DNA of 64,000 nt from Streptomyces durocortorensis (GTDB lineage Bacteria; Actinomycetota; Actinomycetes; Streptomycetales; Streptomycetaceae): the NCBI RefSeq assembly GCF_031760065.1, contig NZ_CP134500.1, forward strand, positions 5,642,001-5,706,000, in the 5' to 3' direction. A model generated the notes under the pieces. It was not told the DNA's origin. It ran no database searches and saw nothing but the letters and a program-made list of their open reading frames with translations. The position numbers and the translations under genes are program-made. Below, one piece after another: positions 8,675 to 17,074 of the stretch (the first letter of the stretch is position 1; each line of letters begins with the position of its first letter).

Positions 8675-9316
8675 TCACAGACCGTACCGGCGGGCCGACT
8701 CCTCACTCTGCGCCAGCCGCCGCAGCGACGTCAGCAGCGGCTCGTAGAGCACCGCCGACGCGACGGCCTTCTCGACCTGCTCGGCCTCCGAGCCGTACGT
8801 CTCCATCTCGTCCAGATCGTGCACGGCGGCCTGCTCCATGATCCGGGCCTGCCGGGTCAAGTAGCCGATGTCACAGGGGTATCCGAGCCGGACCAGCGTG
8901 GCCACCGAGGCGACCAGCGACCGGTAGACGGGGGAGAGCTCACCGAGCTCCAGCGTGGTCGACCAGCCCAACTCCGCGAGCAGCGACGCCACATGGCTGC
9001 GCGCGACGGCGGTCTCCGGGGCGTCCTCGTCCGGCGCGGGCCCGTGCGGCAGGGCCCACAGAGCCGCTCCCAGGCGGATCGTGCGGCCGAGCGACTCGTC
9101 GTCCACGTGCGCGAGCACCTCGCGGGCCGTCGCCACCGGCAGCCGTCCGACCTGGATCAGCGCCCGCACCAGCCGCAGCCGCCGCAGATGCGCCTCGTCG
9201 TACTCCGCCTGCGTCGCACTGACCCGCTGCCCGGCGGGCAGCAGCCCCTCGCGCAGGTAGTACTTGATCGTCGCCGTCGAGACGCCGCTCTGCTCGCTCA
9301 GTTCCGAGAGTCGCAT
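8675..9316 (-). CDS. MerR-family transcriptional regulator
   Basis: A 213-residue protein from ATG 9316, chosen because GGAAGG lies nine bases upstream; an in-frame GTG at 9340 lacks one. The N-terminus [26 protein letters not shown] is the MerR winged helix-turn-helix, followed by the second helix pair with R-L-R-L-V-R. The C-terminal ~130 residues are helical and without an obvious cysteine cluster, so it is more likely to sense an organic ligand than a metal. It is transcribed divergently from the DUF4188 gene, and a palindrome lies between them (9357-9375), suggesting it controls that gene and itself. Confidence 0.88.
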   Translation of the reverse strand: MRLSELSEQSGVSTATIKYYLREGLLPAGQRVSATQAEYDEAHLRRLRLVRALIQVGRLPVATAREVLAHVDDESLGRTIRLGAALWALPHGPAPDEDAPETAVARSHVASLLAELGWSTTLELGELSPVYRSLVASVATLVRLGYPCDIGYLTRQARIMEQAAVHDLDEMETYGSEAEQVEKAVASAVLYEPLLTSLRRLAQSEESARRYGL

Positions 9317-9356
9317 TCCGTGTGCCTTCCCTTGCGCCACGCCTTGGGCAGTGCGA

Positions 9357-9375
9357 CTATCCCATCATTGGATAG
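9357..9375. promoter_or_regulatory. Inverted repeat between MerR and DUF4188 genes
   Basis: CTATCC and GGATAG are perfect complements separated by seven bases. The 19-base dyad lies in an 88-base divergent promoter region, about 40 bases from the MerR start and 30 from the DUF4188 start. It is a natural candidate for the MerR binding site. Confidence 0.5.
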
Positions 9376-9404
9376 CGTCACTCTCCAACGAAACGGGGTA
9401 CGAC

Positions 9405-9977
9405 ATGTTCGCGAAACCGATACCGGGCCGGACGACGGCGGCGGCCGAGGGCGATGTCGTCGTCCTGCTCATCGGGATGCGCATCAACCACTTCTGGGGC
9501 GTGCACCACTGGCTGCCGGTCTTCGCCGCGATGCCGCGCATGCTGCGGGAGTTGACCAGGAGCAAGGATCGGGGACTGCTCGGCTACACGCTGCTCACCG
9601 GCTCGCCCCGGACGTACTACGTCGTCCAGTACTGGGAGTCGAAGGAGAAGCTGTACGCGTACGCGGCCGCTCCCGACATGTTCCACCGCAAGGCCTGGGC
9701 GATGATCAACCGCAAGGAGAAGAAGTCCCGTCAGCACGTGGGGCTGTGGCACGAGAGCTACATCGTGCCCGAGGGCGGCTACGAGTCCATCTACGCCGAT
9801 ATGCCGGCGTACGGGCTGGCCGCGGCCACCGGCGTACTGCCGATCACGGCCCGGGGCCGCAGGGCGGCGGACCGGCTCGCCCATCGGTCGGCCGCGCAGG
9901 AGTCCGGGCCGGAGCCCGGGAAGGGGAAAGCGGCTGCCACGGCGCTGGGGCGGCCTTCCGGAAAAGGGGAGGAGTAG
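9405..9977 (+). CDS. DUF4188-family (monooxygenase-like) protein
   Basis: A 190-residue protein from ATG 9405 with CGGGG seven bases upstream. Its core ([11 protein letters not shown] near residue 25, [12 protein letters not shown] near 85, and H-V-G-L-W-H-E-S-Y near 115) is characteristic of DUF4188, a family with a dimeric alpha/beta-barrel fold related to antibiotic-biosynthesis monooxygenases and to phenylacetaldoxime-dehydratase-like proteins. No cofactor motif can be named. Divergent from a MerR regulator, which suggests induction by a small molecule. The last ~35 residues are basic and variable. Confidence 0.8.
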   Translation: MFAKPIPGRTTAAAEGDVVVLLIGMRINHFWGVHHWLPVFAAMPRMLRELTRSKDRGLLGYTLLTGSPRTYYVVQYWESKEKLYAYAAAPDMFHRKAWAMINRKEKKSRQHVGLWHESYIVPEGGYESIYADMPAYGLAAATGVLPITARGRRAADRLAHRSAAQESGPEPGKGKAAATALGRPSGKGEE

Positions 9978-10060
9978 CGGGTCACATCCCCGCGGTACGG
10001 AGGTGGGCGGAGCGTCGGCCCGTGCGGGGGCGGCGCGTCGTGCCCCGTACGAAGGGGATG

Positions 10061-10777
10061 TCAGCCGCTGCGGCGCAGGGCCTCGCTCAGCCGCGCTGCC
10101 GAGTCGATGACCGCCTGGGCGTGCATCCGGCCCGGGTGACGGGTCAGCCGCTCGATCGGTCCGGAGACCGAGACTGCGGCGACCACCCGGTTCGAGGGGC
10201 CGCGCACCGGCGCCGAGACCGAGGCGACGCCCGGTTCCCGCTCGCCGATCGACTGGGCCCAGCCCCGCCGCCGCACGCCGGAGAGCGCCGTCGCCGTGAA
10301 TCTGGCGCCCTGGAGGCCCCGGTGCAGGCGCTCCGGCTCCTCCCAGGCCATCAGGATCTGGGCGGAGGAGCCCGCCTTCATCGTGAGCGTGGAGCCGACC
10401 GGCACCGTGTCCCGGAGTCCGGACAGCCGTTCCGCCGCTGCCACGCAGATGCGCATGTCGCCCTGCCGGCGGTAGAGCTGTGCGCTCTCACCGGTGATGT
10501 CGCGCAGGTGGGTGAGCACCGGTCCGGCCGTGGCCAGCAGGCGGTCCTCGCCCGCCGCGGCCGCCAGTTCCGACAGCCGGGGGCCGAGAATGAACCGGCC
10601 CTGCATATCCCTCGCCACCATCCGGTGGTGTTCCAGTGCCACGGCCAGTCGATGGGCCGTGGGCCGTGCGAGCCCTGTCGCCGCGACCAGCCCGGCGAGG
10701 GTGGCCGGACCGGACTCCAGGGCGCTCAATACCAGAGCTGCCTTGTCGAGAACGCCGACGCCGCTAGAGTTGTCCAT
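10061..10777 (-). CDS. ndgR: IclR-family regulator NdgR/AreB
   Basis: A 238-residue protein from ATG 10777, with GGGAG about nine bases upstream. The N-terminal helix-turn-helix (about residues 20-70; P-T-A-H-R-L recognition helix) is followed by the IclR effector domain ending V-S-G-P-I-E-R-L. It lies divergent from leuCD, the exact arrangement reported for NdgR in S. coelicolor and AreB in S. clavuligerus, regulators that act on branched-chain amino acid genes, nitrogen response and antibiotic production. A dyad in the shared promoter region is a likely site of action. The call rests on sequence memory and synteny together. Confidence 0.92.
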   Translation of the reverse strand: MDNSSGVGVLDKAALVLSALESGPATLAGLVAATGLARPTAHRLAVALEHHRMVARDMQGRFILGPRLSELAAAAGEDRLLATAGPVLTHLRDITGESAQLYRRQGDMRICVAAAERLSGLRDTVPVGSTLTMKAGSSAQILMAWEEPERLHRGLQGARFTATALSGVRRRGWAQSIGEREPGVASVSAPVRGPSNRVVAAVSVSGPIERLTRHPGRMHAQAVIDSAARLSEALRRSG

Positions 10778-10807
10778 ACGACGATACTCCCGTCTCACTC
10801 TGTGAAA

Positions 10808-10836
10808 CGCAAGTTCAATTTTCCGTGGAAGTTGCG
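10808..10836. promoter_or_regulatory. Dyad in the ndgR-leuC intergenic region
   Basis: CGCAAGTTC (10808-10816) and GAAGTTGCG (10828-10836) form an inverted repeat with one mismatch pair and an 11-base spacer. A smaller TTCC-GT-GGAA palindrome lies inside at 10821-10830. The site is 30 bases from the ndgR start, in a segment much more AT-rich than its surroundings, so it may be the NdgR operator. Confidence 0.5.
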
Positions 10837-10886
10837 AACCTTTGGGGGCGGCCGCACAACGGCTCGTAGCCACCGCCCCGCTCGGG

Positions 10887-10938
10887 GGTGCGGACGGAGG
10901 CGCACCGAATCTCTAGTTGGGCCGGCGAAGACGCCGGC
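10887..10938 (+). promoter_or_regulatory. Two hairpins in the leuC leader
   Basis: GGTGCG/CGCACC (10887-10906) and GCCGGCG-AAGA-CGCCGGC (10921-10938) are perfect stems. The second ends one base before the GGAGGG ribosome-binding site of leuC. They could affect leuC translation or RNA stability; no leader peptide rich in leucine codons was seen. Confidence 0.35.
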
Positions 10939-10951
10939 CGGAGGGAAAGCG

Positions 10952-12379
10952 ATGGGTAGGACACTCGCGGAGAAGGTCTGGGACGACCATGTTGTCCGGC
11001 GCGCGGAGGGCGAGCCCGACCTTCTCTTCATCGATCTGCACCTGCTCCACGAGGTGACCAGCCCGCAGGCCTTCGACGGGCTGCGCCAGGCCGGACGTCC
11101 GGTACGGCGCCTCGACCTCACCATCGCCACCGAGGACCACAACACCCCGACCCTCGACATCGACAAGCCGATCGCCGACCCCGTCTCGCGCGCCCAGCTG
11201 GAGACCCTGCGCAAGAACTGCGCGGACTTCGGCGTGCGGCTGCACCCGCTGGGCGACGTCGAGCAGGGCGTCGTGCACGTGGTCGGCCCGCAGCTGGGGC
11301 TGACCCAGCCCGGCACCACCGTGGTCTGCGGCGACTCCCACACCTCCACGCACGGCGCGTTCGGCGCGCTGGCGTTCGGCATCGGCACCAGCCAGGTGGA
11401 GCACGTCCTGGCCACCCAGACGCTGCCGCTGGCCCGCCCGAAGACCATGGCCATCACGGTCGAGGGCGAACTGCCCGACGAGGTCACCGCGAAGGACCTG
11501 ATCCTGGCGATCATCGCCCGGATCGGCACCGGCGGCGGCCAGGGCTACATCCTCGAATACCGCGGCTCCGCCATCGAGAAGCTCTCGATGGAGGCCCGGA
11601 TGACCATCTGCAACATGTCGATCGAGGCCGGCGCCCGCGCGGGCATGATCGCCCCCGACGCCACCACCTTCGACTACCTGAAGGGCCGCGACCACGCCCC
11701 CGAGGGCGAGGACTGGGACGCCGCCGTCGCGTACTGGAAGACCCTGCGCTCCGACGACGACGCGGTGTTCGACGCCGAGGTCGTCATCGACGCCACGGAA
11801 CTGGCCCCGTTCGTCACCTGGGGCACCAACCCCGGCCAGGGCGCGCCCCTGTCGGCCAGCGTCCCCGACCCGGCTTCGTACGAGGACGCCTCGGAGCGCA
11901 ACGCCGCCGAAAAGGCCCTGGAGTACATGGGGTTGACCGCGGGGCAGCCGCTGCGCGAGATCAACGTGGACACCGTCTTCGTAGGTTCGTGCACCAACGG
12001 CCGCATCGAGGACCTGCGCAACGCCGCCTCGGTCCTTCAGGGCCGCAAAGTCGCGAAAGGCGTACGGATGCTGGTCGTCCCCGGCTCGGTCCGGGTCGCG
12101 CTCCAGGCCGTCTCCGAGGGCCTGGACAAGGTCTTCACCGAGGCGGGCGCCGAATGGCGGCACGCGGGTTGCTCGATGTGCCTCGGTATGAACCCCGACC
12201 AGCTGGCCCCCGGCGAGCGCTCCGCCTCCACCTCGAACCGCAACTTCGAGGGCAGGCAGGGCAAGGGCGGCCGCACCCACCTGGTCTCGCCCCAGGTCGC
12301 CGCCGCCACCGCGGTGCTGGGCCATCTGGCCTCGCCCGCCGACCTGTCCGACACCCGTACCCCCGCCGGAGTCCGATAG
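10952..12379 (+). CDS. leuC: 3-isopropylmalate dehydratase large subunit
   Basis: A 475-residue aconitase-family protein, the usual length. The start ATG 10952 has GGAGGG six bases upstream. The three cluster cysteines appear in the expected contexts: F-V-G-S-C-T-N-G-R near residue 350 and G-C-S-M-C-L-G-M-N near 410; the substrate-binding G-D-S-H-T-S-T-H-G lies near 130. With LeuD it forms the [4Fe-4S] enzyme that isomerises 2-isopropylmalate to 3-isopropylmalate in leucine biosynthesis. leuD follows two bases after the stop, so this is an operon, divergent from its likely regulator ndgR. Confidence 0.97.
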   Translation: MGRTLAEKVWDDHVVRRAEGEPDLLFIDLHLLHEVTSPQAFDGLRQAGRPVRRLDLTIATEDHNTPTLDIDKPIADPVSRAQLETLRKNCADFGVRLHPLGDVEQGVVHVVGPQLGLTQPGTTVVCGDSHTSTHGAFGALAFGIGTSQVEHVLATQTLPLARPKTMAITVEGELPDEVTAKDLILAIIARIGTGGGQGYILEYRGSAIEKLSMEARMTICNMSIEAGARAGMIAPDATTFDYLKGRDHAPEGEDWDAAVAYWKTLRSDDDAVFDAEVVIDATELAPFVTWGTNPGQGAPLSASVPDPASYEDASERNAAEKALEYMGLTAGQPLREINVDTVFVGSCTNGRIEDLRNAASVLQGRKVAKGVRMLVVPGSVRVALQAVSEGLDKVFTEAGAEWRHAGCSMCLGMNPDQLAPGERSASTSNRNFEGRQGKGGRTHLVSPQVAAATAVLGHLASPADLSDTRTPAGVR

Positions 12380-12381
12380 CC

Positions 12382-12975
12382 ATGGAAGCCTTCACCACCC
12401 ACACCGGCCGGGCCGTTCCGCTGCGCCGCAGCAACGTCGACACCGACCAGATCATCCCCGCCCACTGGCTGAAGAAGGTCACCCGCGACGGGTTCGAGGA
12501 CGGGCTCTTCGAAGCCTGGCGCAAGGACGAGAACTTCGTCCTCAACCGCCCCGAGCGCCAGGGCGCCTCGGTCCTGGTGGCCGGTCCCGACTTCGGTACG
12601 GGGTCCTCCCGCGAACACGCGGTCTGGGCCCTGCAGAACTTCGGCTTCAAGGCCGTCGTCTCCTCCCGCTTCGCCGACATCTTCCGGGGCAACTCCCTGA
12701 AGAACGGGCTGCTGACCGTGGTCCTGGAGCAGAAGGTCGTCGACGCCCTCTGGGAGCTGACCGAGGCCGACCCCAGTGCCGAGGTCACCGTCGACCTGGA
12801 GGCCCGACAGGTCCGCGCGAAGGGCATCACCGCCGACTTCGAACTCGACGAGAACGCCCGCTGGCGGCTGCTCAACGGCCTCGACGACATCAGCCTCACC
12901 CTTCAGAACGAAGCGGACATCGCGGCGTACGAGGCGGCCCGACCCGCCTTCAAACCGCGTACCATTGCCGCCTGA
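12382..12975 (+). CDS. leuD: 3-isopropylmalate dehydratase small subunit
   Basis: A 197-residue protein starting two bases after leuC. The swivel domain shows N-V-D-T-D-Q-I-I-P near residue 20 and [13 protein letters not shown] near 70, both typical of LeuD. It completes the isopropylmalate isomerase with LeuC. A perfect 16-bp terminator hairpin follows 15 bases downstream. Confidence 0.97.
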   Translation: MEAFTTHTGRAVPLRRSNVDTDQIIPAHWLKKVTRDGFEDGLFEAWRKDENFVLNRPERQGASVLVAGPDFGTGSSREHAVWALQNFGFKAVVSSRFADIFRGNSLKNGLLTVVLEQKVVDALWELTEADPSAEVTVDLEARQVRAKGITADFELDENARWRLLNGLDDISLTLQNEADIAAYEAARPAFKPRTIAA

Positions 12976-12990
12976 GCAGCGCTTTTCCAC

Positions 12991-13026
12991 GACTGCGCCC
13001 CCTGCCTCCCGGCAGGGGGCGCAGTC
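12991..13026 (+). terminator. Terminator of leuCD
   Basis: A perfect 16-base-pair stem (12991-13006 with 13011-13026) with a TCCC loop, 15 bases after the leuD stop, followed by a short CTT. Confidence 0.85.
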
Positions 13027-13079
13027 GCTTGTTGAGACCCCGTCGGGCGACAACTCGCCCCAGATGGCACAATCGGTGC

Positions 13080-13307
13080 ATGGAACGCGACAGCCAACTC
13101 AAGCTCTATGGCCAAGTCGCCGACCGATTGAAGGAAGCGCACGCGAAGGTGCGTGCACTGCAAGTCCCGGAGAGCGTACGGATGGCGCTGACCCGGAAGC
13201 TGCTGGTCGTCACGGCCGCGGCGAAGCACGATCTCCCGGACGCGGCAAGGCGTCTGGACCGGATGATGAAGGACCTCGATGAGGGCCGATTCCCCGAAGG
13301 TGACTGA
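13080..13307 (+). CDS. Small conserved helical protein, function unknown
   Basis: A 75-residue protein, almost entirely predicted helix, beginning M-E-R-D-S-Q-L-K-L-Y-G-Q-V and rich in charged residues. I recall an unnamed homologue at this place in other Streptomyces genomes, between leuD and hupS. The ATG is preceded by CACAAT and six bases, so a leaderless transcript is possible; there is no ribosome-binding site. No domain recognised. Confidence 0.72.
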   Translation: MERDSQLKLYGQVADRLKEAHAKVRALQVPESVRMALTRKLLVVTAAAKHDLPDAARRLDRMMKDLDEGRFPEGD

Positions 13308-13369
13308 CACGTGGAACTGCGCATCGGTCGACTTCGTTGCGGCACTAGGGTGATTAGCCCGTTTCGTGT

Positions 13370-13398
13370 TTGATTTGCGGTATATATCTGCCTAACGT
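13370..13398 (+). promoter_or_regulatory. Promoter of hupS
   Basis: TTGATT (13370-13375) and TAACGT (13393-13398) are 17 bases apart in the AT-richest stretch of this area. Transcription would start near 13405, leaving a leader of about 45 bases before hupS. Confidence 0.65.
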
Positions 13399-13449
13399 GC
13401 GAAAAAGCTTGAACACTTTCGTTCTGGCAATGTCTCCGAAGGGGAAGAC

Positions 13450-14118
13450 GTGAACAAGGCGCAGCTCGTAGAAGCGATTGCCGACAAGGTCGGCGGCCGT
13501 CAGCAGGCCGCAGACGCCGTCGACGCGGTACTCGACGCGATCGTCCGTGCCGTTGTCGCCGGGGACCGTGTCTCGGTCACCGGCTTCGGCTCGTTCGAGA
13601 AGGTCGACCGCCCCGCCCGGTACGCCCGCAACCCGCAGACGGGTGAGCGCGTCCGGGTCAAGAAGACCTCGGTGCCCCGCTTCCGCGCGGGCCAGGGGTT
13701 CAAGGACCTGGTGAGCGGCTCCAAGAAGCTCCCCAAGAACGACGTGGCCGTCAAGAAGGCCCCCAAGGGCAGCCTCTCGGGCGGATCTTCCGCCGCCCGT
13801 ACGACGGTGAAGGCCGCCGCCGCCAAGAAGTCGGCCGCCAAGAAGGCCACGGCGAAGAAGACGACCGCCAAGAAGGCGACCCCGGCGAAGAAGACCACCG
13901 CCGCCGCCAAGAAGGCCACCGCGAAGAAGACCACGGCCAAGAAGACCACCGCGGCCGCGAAGAAGGCGACCCCGGCGAAGAAGGCCGCGACGACCGCCAA
14001 GAAGGCCTCTCCCAGCAAGACCGCGCCCGCCAAGAAGACCACGGCGAAGAAGGCGCCCGCGAAGAAGACCACGGCGCGCAAGACCACGGCCAAGAAGGCC
14101 ACTGCACGCAAGAAGTGA
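13450..14118 (+). CDS. hupS: HupS-type HU protein with histone-like tail
   Basis: A 222-residue nucleoid protein from GTG 13450 with GAAGGGGA upstream. Residues 1-90 are a canonical HU domain (M-N-K-A-Q-L-V start, G-F-G-S-F-x-x-x near 45, R-N-P-Q-T-G-E arm near 61-67). Residues 95-222 are a tail of about 20 lysine-rich repeats of the type K-K-A-T-A / K-K-T-T-A, resembling eukaryotic H1. In Streptomyces this HupS form binds DNA and helps compact the chromosome in spores. Its tail is repetitive at DNA level, so length may vary between strains. Confidence 0.95.
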   Translation: MNKAQLVEAIADKVGGRQQAADAVDAVLDAIVRAVVAGDRVSVTGFGSFEKVDRPARYARNPQTGERVRVKKTSVPRFRAGQGFKDLVSGSKKLPKNDVAVKKAPKGSLSGGSSAARTTVKAAAAKKSAAKKATAKKTTAKKATPAKKTTAAAKKATAKKTTAKKTTAAAKKATPAKKAATTAKKASPSKTAPAKKTTAKKAPAKKTTARKTTAKKATARKK

Positions 14119-14150
14119 GACCGGGCACCCGCTCGCTCCTCACACGCGCC

Positions 14151-14181
14151 GGGCCGGGCTCCCCCTGGGGGAGCCCGGCCC
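14151..14181. terminator. Terminator between hupS and the convergent gene
   Basis: A 14-base-pair stem (14151-14164 with 14168-14181) with a three-base loop, 32 bases after the hupS stop. It may serve both convergent transcripts. Confidence 0.8.
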
Positions 14182-14208
14182 GCGGGCTGTCCGGGCCCCG
14201 TCCGGGGT

Positions 14209-14246
14209 GGCCCTCAGAACGTCTGCGCGGCCCTCAGAACGTCTGC
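14209..14246. repeat. 20-base tandem duplication over a stop codon
   Basis: An 18-base segment at 14209-14226 recurs exactly at 14229-14246. The second copy contains the last codons and stop of the small minus-strand gene; the first copy repeats them just downstream, so the gene product is unchanged. Confidence 0.85.
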
Positions 14247-14437
14247 AGCGTCACCAGCGTGATCCGCAGGTCCGAGCCCGTCCCCTCGCCCTCGATCCGC
14301 ACCCGCTGCCCCGGACGCAGCAGCAGCAGGCCGCCCGCGTCGAAGGCCGGGGCGTCGAAGTCCACCGGCGTGCCGTCGTCCAGCAGCACACTGCCGGTCC
14401 GGGTCTCGGGGTCGTACGTGTACGAGGTCGCCTGCAT
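14234..14437 (-). CDS. Small conserved protein downstream of cofC, function unknown
   Basis: A 67-residue protein, M-Q-A-T-S-Y-T-Y-D start. An in-frame GTG at 14458 would add seven residues and overlap cofC by 11 bases; I prefer ATG 14437 because an AGG lies about ten bases upstream. The pattern of a short beta-rich fold with D-D-G-T-P-V-x-F-D and L-R-P-G-Q-R-V-R suggests a small OB or cold-shock-like barrel, but I cannot name a family. It is probably cotranscribed with cofC. Its last codons lie in a tandem duplication. Confidence 0.7.
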   Translation of the reverse strand: MQATSYTYDPETRTGSVLLDDGTPVDFDAPAFDAGGLLLLRPGQRVRIEGEGTGSDLRITLVTLQTF

Positions 14438-14447
14438 GGGCGGCAGC

Positions 14448-15131
14448 CTATCGGTCACGGGCCGGCGTCAGCGCGGCCATCAGGCGCGCGGTGTGCGGCC
14501 CCGCGCCCAGGGCCAGGGCAACCCGCAGATCCTCGCCCGTATCCACGTCCCTGCGCACCGAGTCGAGACCGGGCAGCGCAATTTCCACCGCCCCCGACGC
14601 CAGGTGCCGGGCGCCGGACGGGCCGCCGAAAGCCGGACGGAATTCCGCACCCCGGGTGGCGGACAGAAATGTCGTCCCGATTCCTGCGGCATCCCGAAGA
14701 AATGCGCGCGGAAAAGCGGAGGCGAAATCGAGCACCCGCGCCAATTCGTCGCCGCGCAACGCGGGCAGATCCGCGTTCAGCGCGGCCACCGGCGCGGTCG
14801 GCCGCGGCCCCCGCACGAAGCGGGCGCCGTGCACCAGCGCCGCGTTGAGCCCGGCACCCGGAGCGTCCGCCACGATCCGCGCCCCGAGCGACGAGAGCGC
14901 CGCCGCGGCCGCCGGATCGTCCGTGACGACCACCACATCCCGCACCCGGTCACAGGCCAGCGCCGTGGCCACCGTGTCCTGGGCGAACGCCAGCGCCAAC
15001 CGGGGGCGCGCCTCCTCGCCCGCCGCCCGCCCCAAGCGGCTCTTGGCCCGTGCGAGCGGCTTCAGCGGAACGACCAGGGACCAGGACCCCGCCGGATCGG
15101 TGTTCGTGACGATCTCCCCCTCCGTACGCAT
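14448..15131 (-). CDS. cofC: 2-phospho-L-lactate (or PEP) guanylyltransferase
   Basis: A 227-residue protein from ATG 15131. The nucleotidyltransferase start V-V-P-L-K-P-L-A-R-A-K-S-R-L is characteristic of CofC/FbiD, and A-L-N-A-D-L-P-A-L near residue 115 carries the metal-binding aspartate. The enzyme activates phospholactate or phosphoenolpyruvate with GTP as the first step in assembling the F420 side chain; the actinobacterial substrate is thought to be PEP. Other F420 genes are not in the window. Divergent from the acyltransferase gene. Confidence 0.9.
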   Translation of the reverse strand: MRTEGEIVTNTDPAGSWSLVVPLKPLARAKSRLGRAAGEEARPRLALAFAQDTVATALACDRVRDVVVVTDDPAAAAALSSLGARIVADAPGAGLNAALVHGARFVRGPRPTAPVAALNADLPALRGDELARVLDFASAFPRAFLRDAAGIGTTFLSATRGAEFRPAFGGPSGARHLASGAVEIALPGLDSVRRDVDTGEDLRVALALGAGPHTARLMAALTPARDR

Positions 15132-15227
15132 CAGGACCCATTCTCGCCTGCCGGTACGACAACCCGGAGGGTCGGTCCCGAAGGTGAGGCGTACGGTGTT
15201 CTCGACAGAGCAGGGGCCTGGGGCGAG

Positions 15228-15261
15228 ACTTGACCGTCGGTAGCCAAGCAGCAGGTCAAGT
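15228..15261. promoter_or_regulatory. Inverted repeat upstream of the acyltransferase gene
   Basis: ACTTGACC (15228-15235) and GGTCAAGT (15254-15261) are perfect 8-base complements with an 18-base spacer, ending 19 bases before the start codon. It could be an operator or a leader hairpin. Confidence 0.4.
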
Positions 15262-15280
15262 CAGAGAGAAAGGTGTCCTC

Positions 15281-16033
15281 GTGCCGCGCCGCAGAATCGG
15301 CTTCTGGTACCGCCTGGCGGCGGTTATCGCCAAGCCGCCATTGGTGGTTCTGTTCAAGCGCGACTGGCGGGGGATGGAACACATTCCAGCCGACGGCGGC
15401 TTCATCACCGCCGTCAATCACAACTCCTATCTGGACCCGCTCTCCTACGGCCACTTCCAGTACAACACCGGGCGGGTGCCGCGGCTCCTGGCGAAGGCAG
15501 GCCTCTTCCGCACCCCGTTCGTCGGGATGATGCTCCGCGGCACCGGTCAGATCCCTGTCTACCGCGAGACCACCAACGCCCTGGACGCCTTCCGGGCCGC
15601 CGTGGAGGCCATCGAGCGAGGCGAGTGCGTCGCCTTCTACCCCGAGGGCACCCTCACGCGGGACCCCGACATGTGGCCGATGGCGGGCAAGACCGGGGCG
15701 GCCCGGGTCGCCCTGATGACCCAGGCGCCCGTCATCCCCGTCGCCCAGTGGGGCGCCAACCTCGCGATGCCGCCCTACGCCAAGGAGAACAAGTTCCGGC
15801 TGTTCCCCCGCAAGACGCTCCAGGTGCAGGCCGGACCGCCCGTCGACCTCAGCCGCTTCTACGGTCTGGAGCCGACGCCCGAGGTGCTGCGCCAGGCGAC
15901 CGAGGTCATCATGGCCGCGATCACCCGCCAGCTGGAGGACCTGCGCGGCGAGAAGGCCCCCGCCGAGCTCTACGATCACCGCAAAGCCCGTGCTGAACAA
16001 CGGCGCAAGGCCCAGGGAAAGGGATCCACGTGA
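15281..16033 (+). CDS. 1-acyl-glycerol-3-phosphate acyltransferase family protein
   Basis: A 250-residue PlsC-type acyltransferase from GTG 15281, with AAAGG upstream. Motif I is N-H-N-S-Y-L-D near residue 45 (the catalytic H-x4-D), and motif III is F-Y-P-E-G-T-L-T near 120. Such enzymes transfer acyl chains to lysophosphatidic acid at the membrane in phospholipid synthesis. Its stop overlaps the gpsA start by four bases (GTGA). gpsA makes glycerol-3-phosphate, the backbone of the same pathway, so the pair makes functional sense. Confidence 0.9.
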   Translation: MPRRRIGFWYRLAAVIAKPPLVVLFKRDWRGMEHIPADGGFITAVNHNSYLDPLSYGHFQYNTGRVPRLLAKAGLFRTPFVGMMLRGTGQIPVYRETTNALDAFRAAVEAIERGECVAFYPEGTLTRDPDMWPMAGKTGAARVALMTQAPVIPVAQWGANLAMPPYAKENKFRLFPRKTLQVQAGPPVDLSRFYGLEPTPEVLRQATEVIMAAITRQLEDLRGEKAPAELYDHRKARAEQRRKAQGKGST

Positions 16034-17040
16034 CGCACCCCGTAAAAGCAGCCGTCTTCGGAACCGGCTCATGGGGTACGGCCTTCGCCGTGATCCTCGC
16101 CGACGCGGGCTGCGAGGTCACCCTCTGGGGCCGCCGCGCCGAGGTCGCCGAGGCCGTCAACACCACCCGTACGAACCCGGACTACCTCCCGGGCATCACG
16201 CTCCCGGAGACGGTCCGCGCCACCACGGACCCCGCCGAGGCCCTGCGCGACGCCGAGTTCGCCTTCCTCGTCGTGCCCTCCCAGACACTGCGAGCCAACC
16301 TCGCCGACTGGGCCCCGCACCTGGGCCCCGACACCGTCCTCGTCTCGCTCATGAAGGGCGTCGAGCTGGGCACCGCCAAGCTGATGAGCGAGGTGATCGC
16401 GGACGTCACCAAGGTCTCCGCGGACCGCATCGCCGTCGTGTCGGGACCCAACCTCGCCAAGGAGATCGCCGAGCGCCGCCCGGCCGCCGCCGTCGTCGCG
16501 TGCGCCGACGAATCCGTCGCCCAGCGCCTCCAGACCGCCTGCCACACCCCGTACTTCCGGCCGTACACCAACACCGACGTCGTCGGCTGCGAGCTCGGCG
16601 GCGCCGTCAAGAACGTCATCGGGCTCGCCGTCGGCATCGCGGACGGCATGGGCCTCGGCGACAACACCAAGGGCTCCCTCATCACCCGGGGCCTCGCCGA
16701 GACCACCCGCCTGGGCGTGGCCATGGGAGCCGACCCGCTTACCTTCTCCGGACTCGCGGGCCTGGGTGACCTGGTGGCCACCTGCTCCTCGCCGCTCTCG
16801 CGCAACCACACCTTCGGCACCAACCTCGGCCGGGGCATGACGCTCCAGGAGACGATCGCCGTCACCAAGCAGACTGCCGAGGGCGTCAAGTCCTGCGAAT
16901 CGGTCCTCGACCTGGCCCGCCGGCACGGGGTCGACATGCCCATCACCGAGACCGTCGTCTCGATCGTCCACGAGGGCAAGTCGCCGGTCGTCGCCGTCAA
17001 GGAGCTGATGTCGCGGAGTGCCAAGGCCGAGCGACGCTGA
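16030..17040 (+). CDS. gpsA: Glycerol-3-phosphate dehydrogenase [NAD(P)+]
   Basis: A 336-residue enzyme with the NAD-binding G-T-G-S-W-G-T near residue 12, catalytic lysine in G-G-A-V-K-N-V near 196 and substrate-binding G-x-G-D-L-V-A-T-C near 250. It reduces dihydroxyacetone phosphate to glycerol-3-phosphate in the cytoplasm for phospholipid synthesis. The start GTG overlaps the acyltransferase stop, so translation is coupled. The ddl promoter appears to lie over its stop codon. Confidence 0.97.
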   Translation: MTHPVKAAVFGTGSWGTAFAVILADAGCEVTLWGRRAEVAEAVNTTRTNPDYLPGITLPETVRATTDPAEALRDAEFAFLVVPSQTLRANLADWAPHLGPDTVLVSLMKGVELGTAKLMSEVIADVTKVSADRIAVVSGPNLAKEIAERRPAAAVVACADESVAQRLQTACHTPYFRPYTNTDVVGCELGGAVKNVIGLAVGIADGMGLGDNTKGSLITRGLAETTRLGVAMGADPLTFSGLAGLGDLVATCSSPLSRNHTFGTNLGRGMTLQETIAVTKQTAEGVKSCESVLDLARRHGVDMPITETVVSIVHEGKSPVVAVKELMSRSAKAERR

Positions 17041-17065
17041 CGTCTCCTTTACCAGCAGGTACGCT
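17037..17065 (+). promoter_or_regulatory. Promoter of ddl, near-leaderless
   Basis: CTGACG (17037-17042) and TACGCT (17060-17065) are 17 bases apart. The -10 ends nine bases before the ddl ATG, so the transcript would begin at or within about three bases of the start codon. Confidence 0.55.
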
Positions 17066-17074
17066 CATCGCGAT

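Noticed and set aside
8672..10951. Open frame extending leuC far upstream, across the MerR, DUF4188 and ndgR genes
   Set aside because: Only the part from ATG 10952, with a GGAGGG site, matches LeuC; the rest overlaps other real genes and their promoters.
10778..10951. T-box or leucine leader-peptide attenuator before leuC
   Set aside because: No T-box consensus and no short open frame with a run of leucine codons.
13820..14118. Tandem repeats at the end of hupS as a CRISPR or mobile element
   Set aside because: They are in-frame lysine/alanine codon repeats of the histone-like tail, not spaced repeats.
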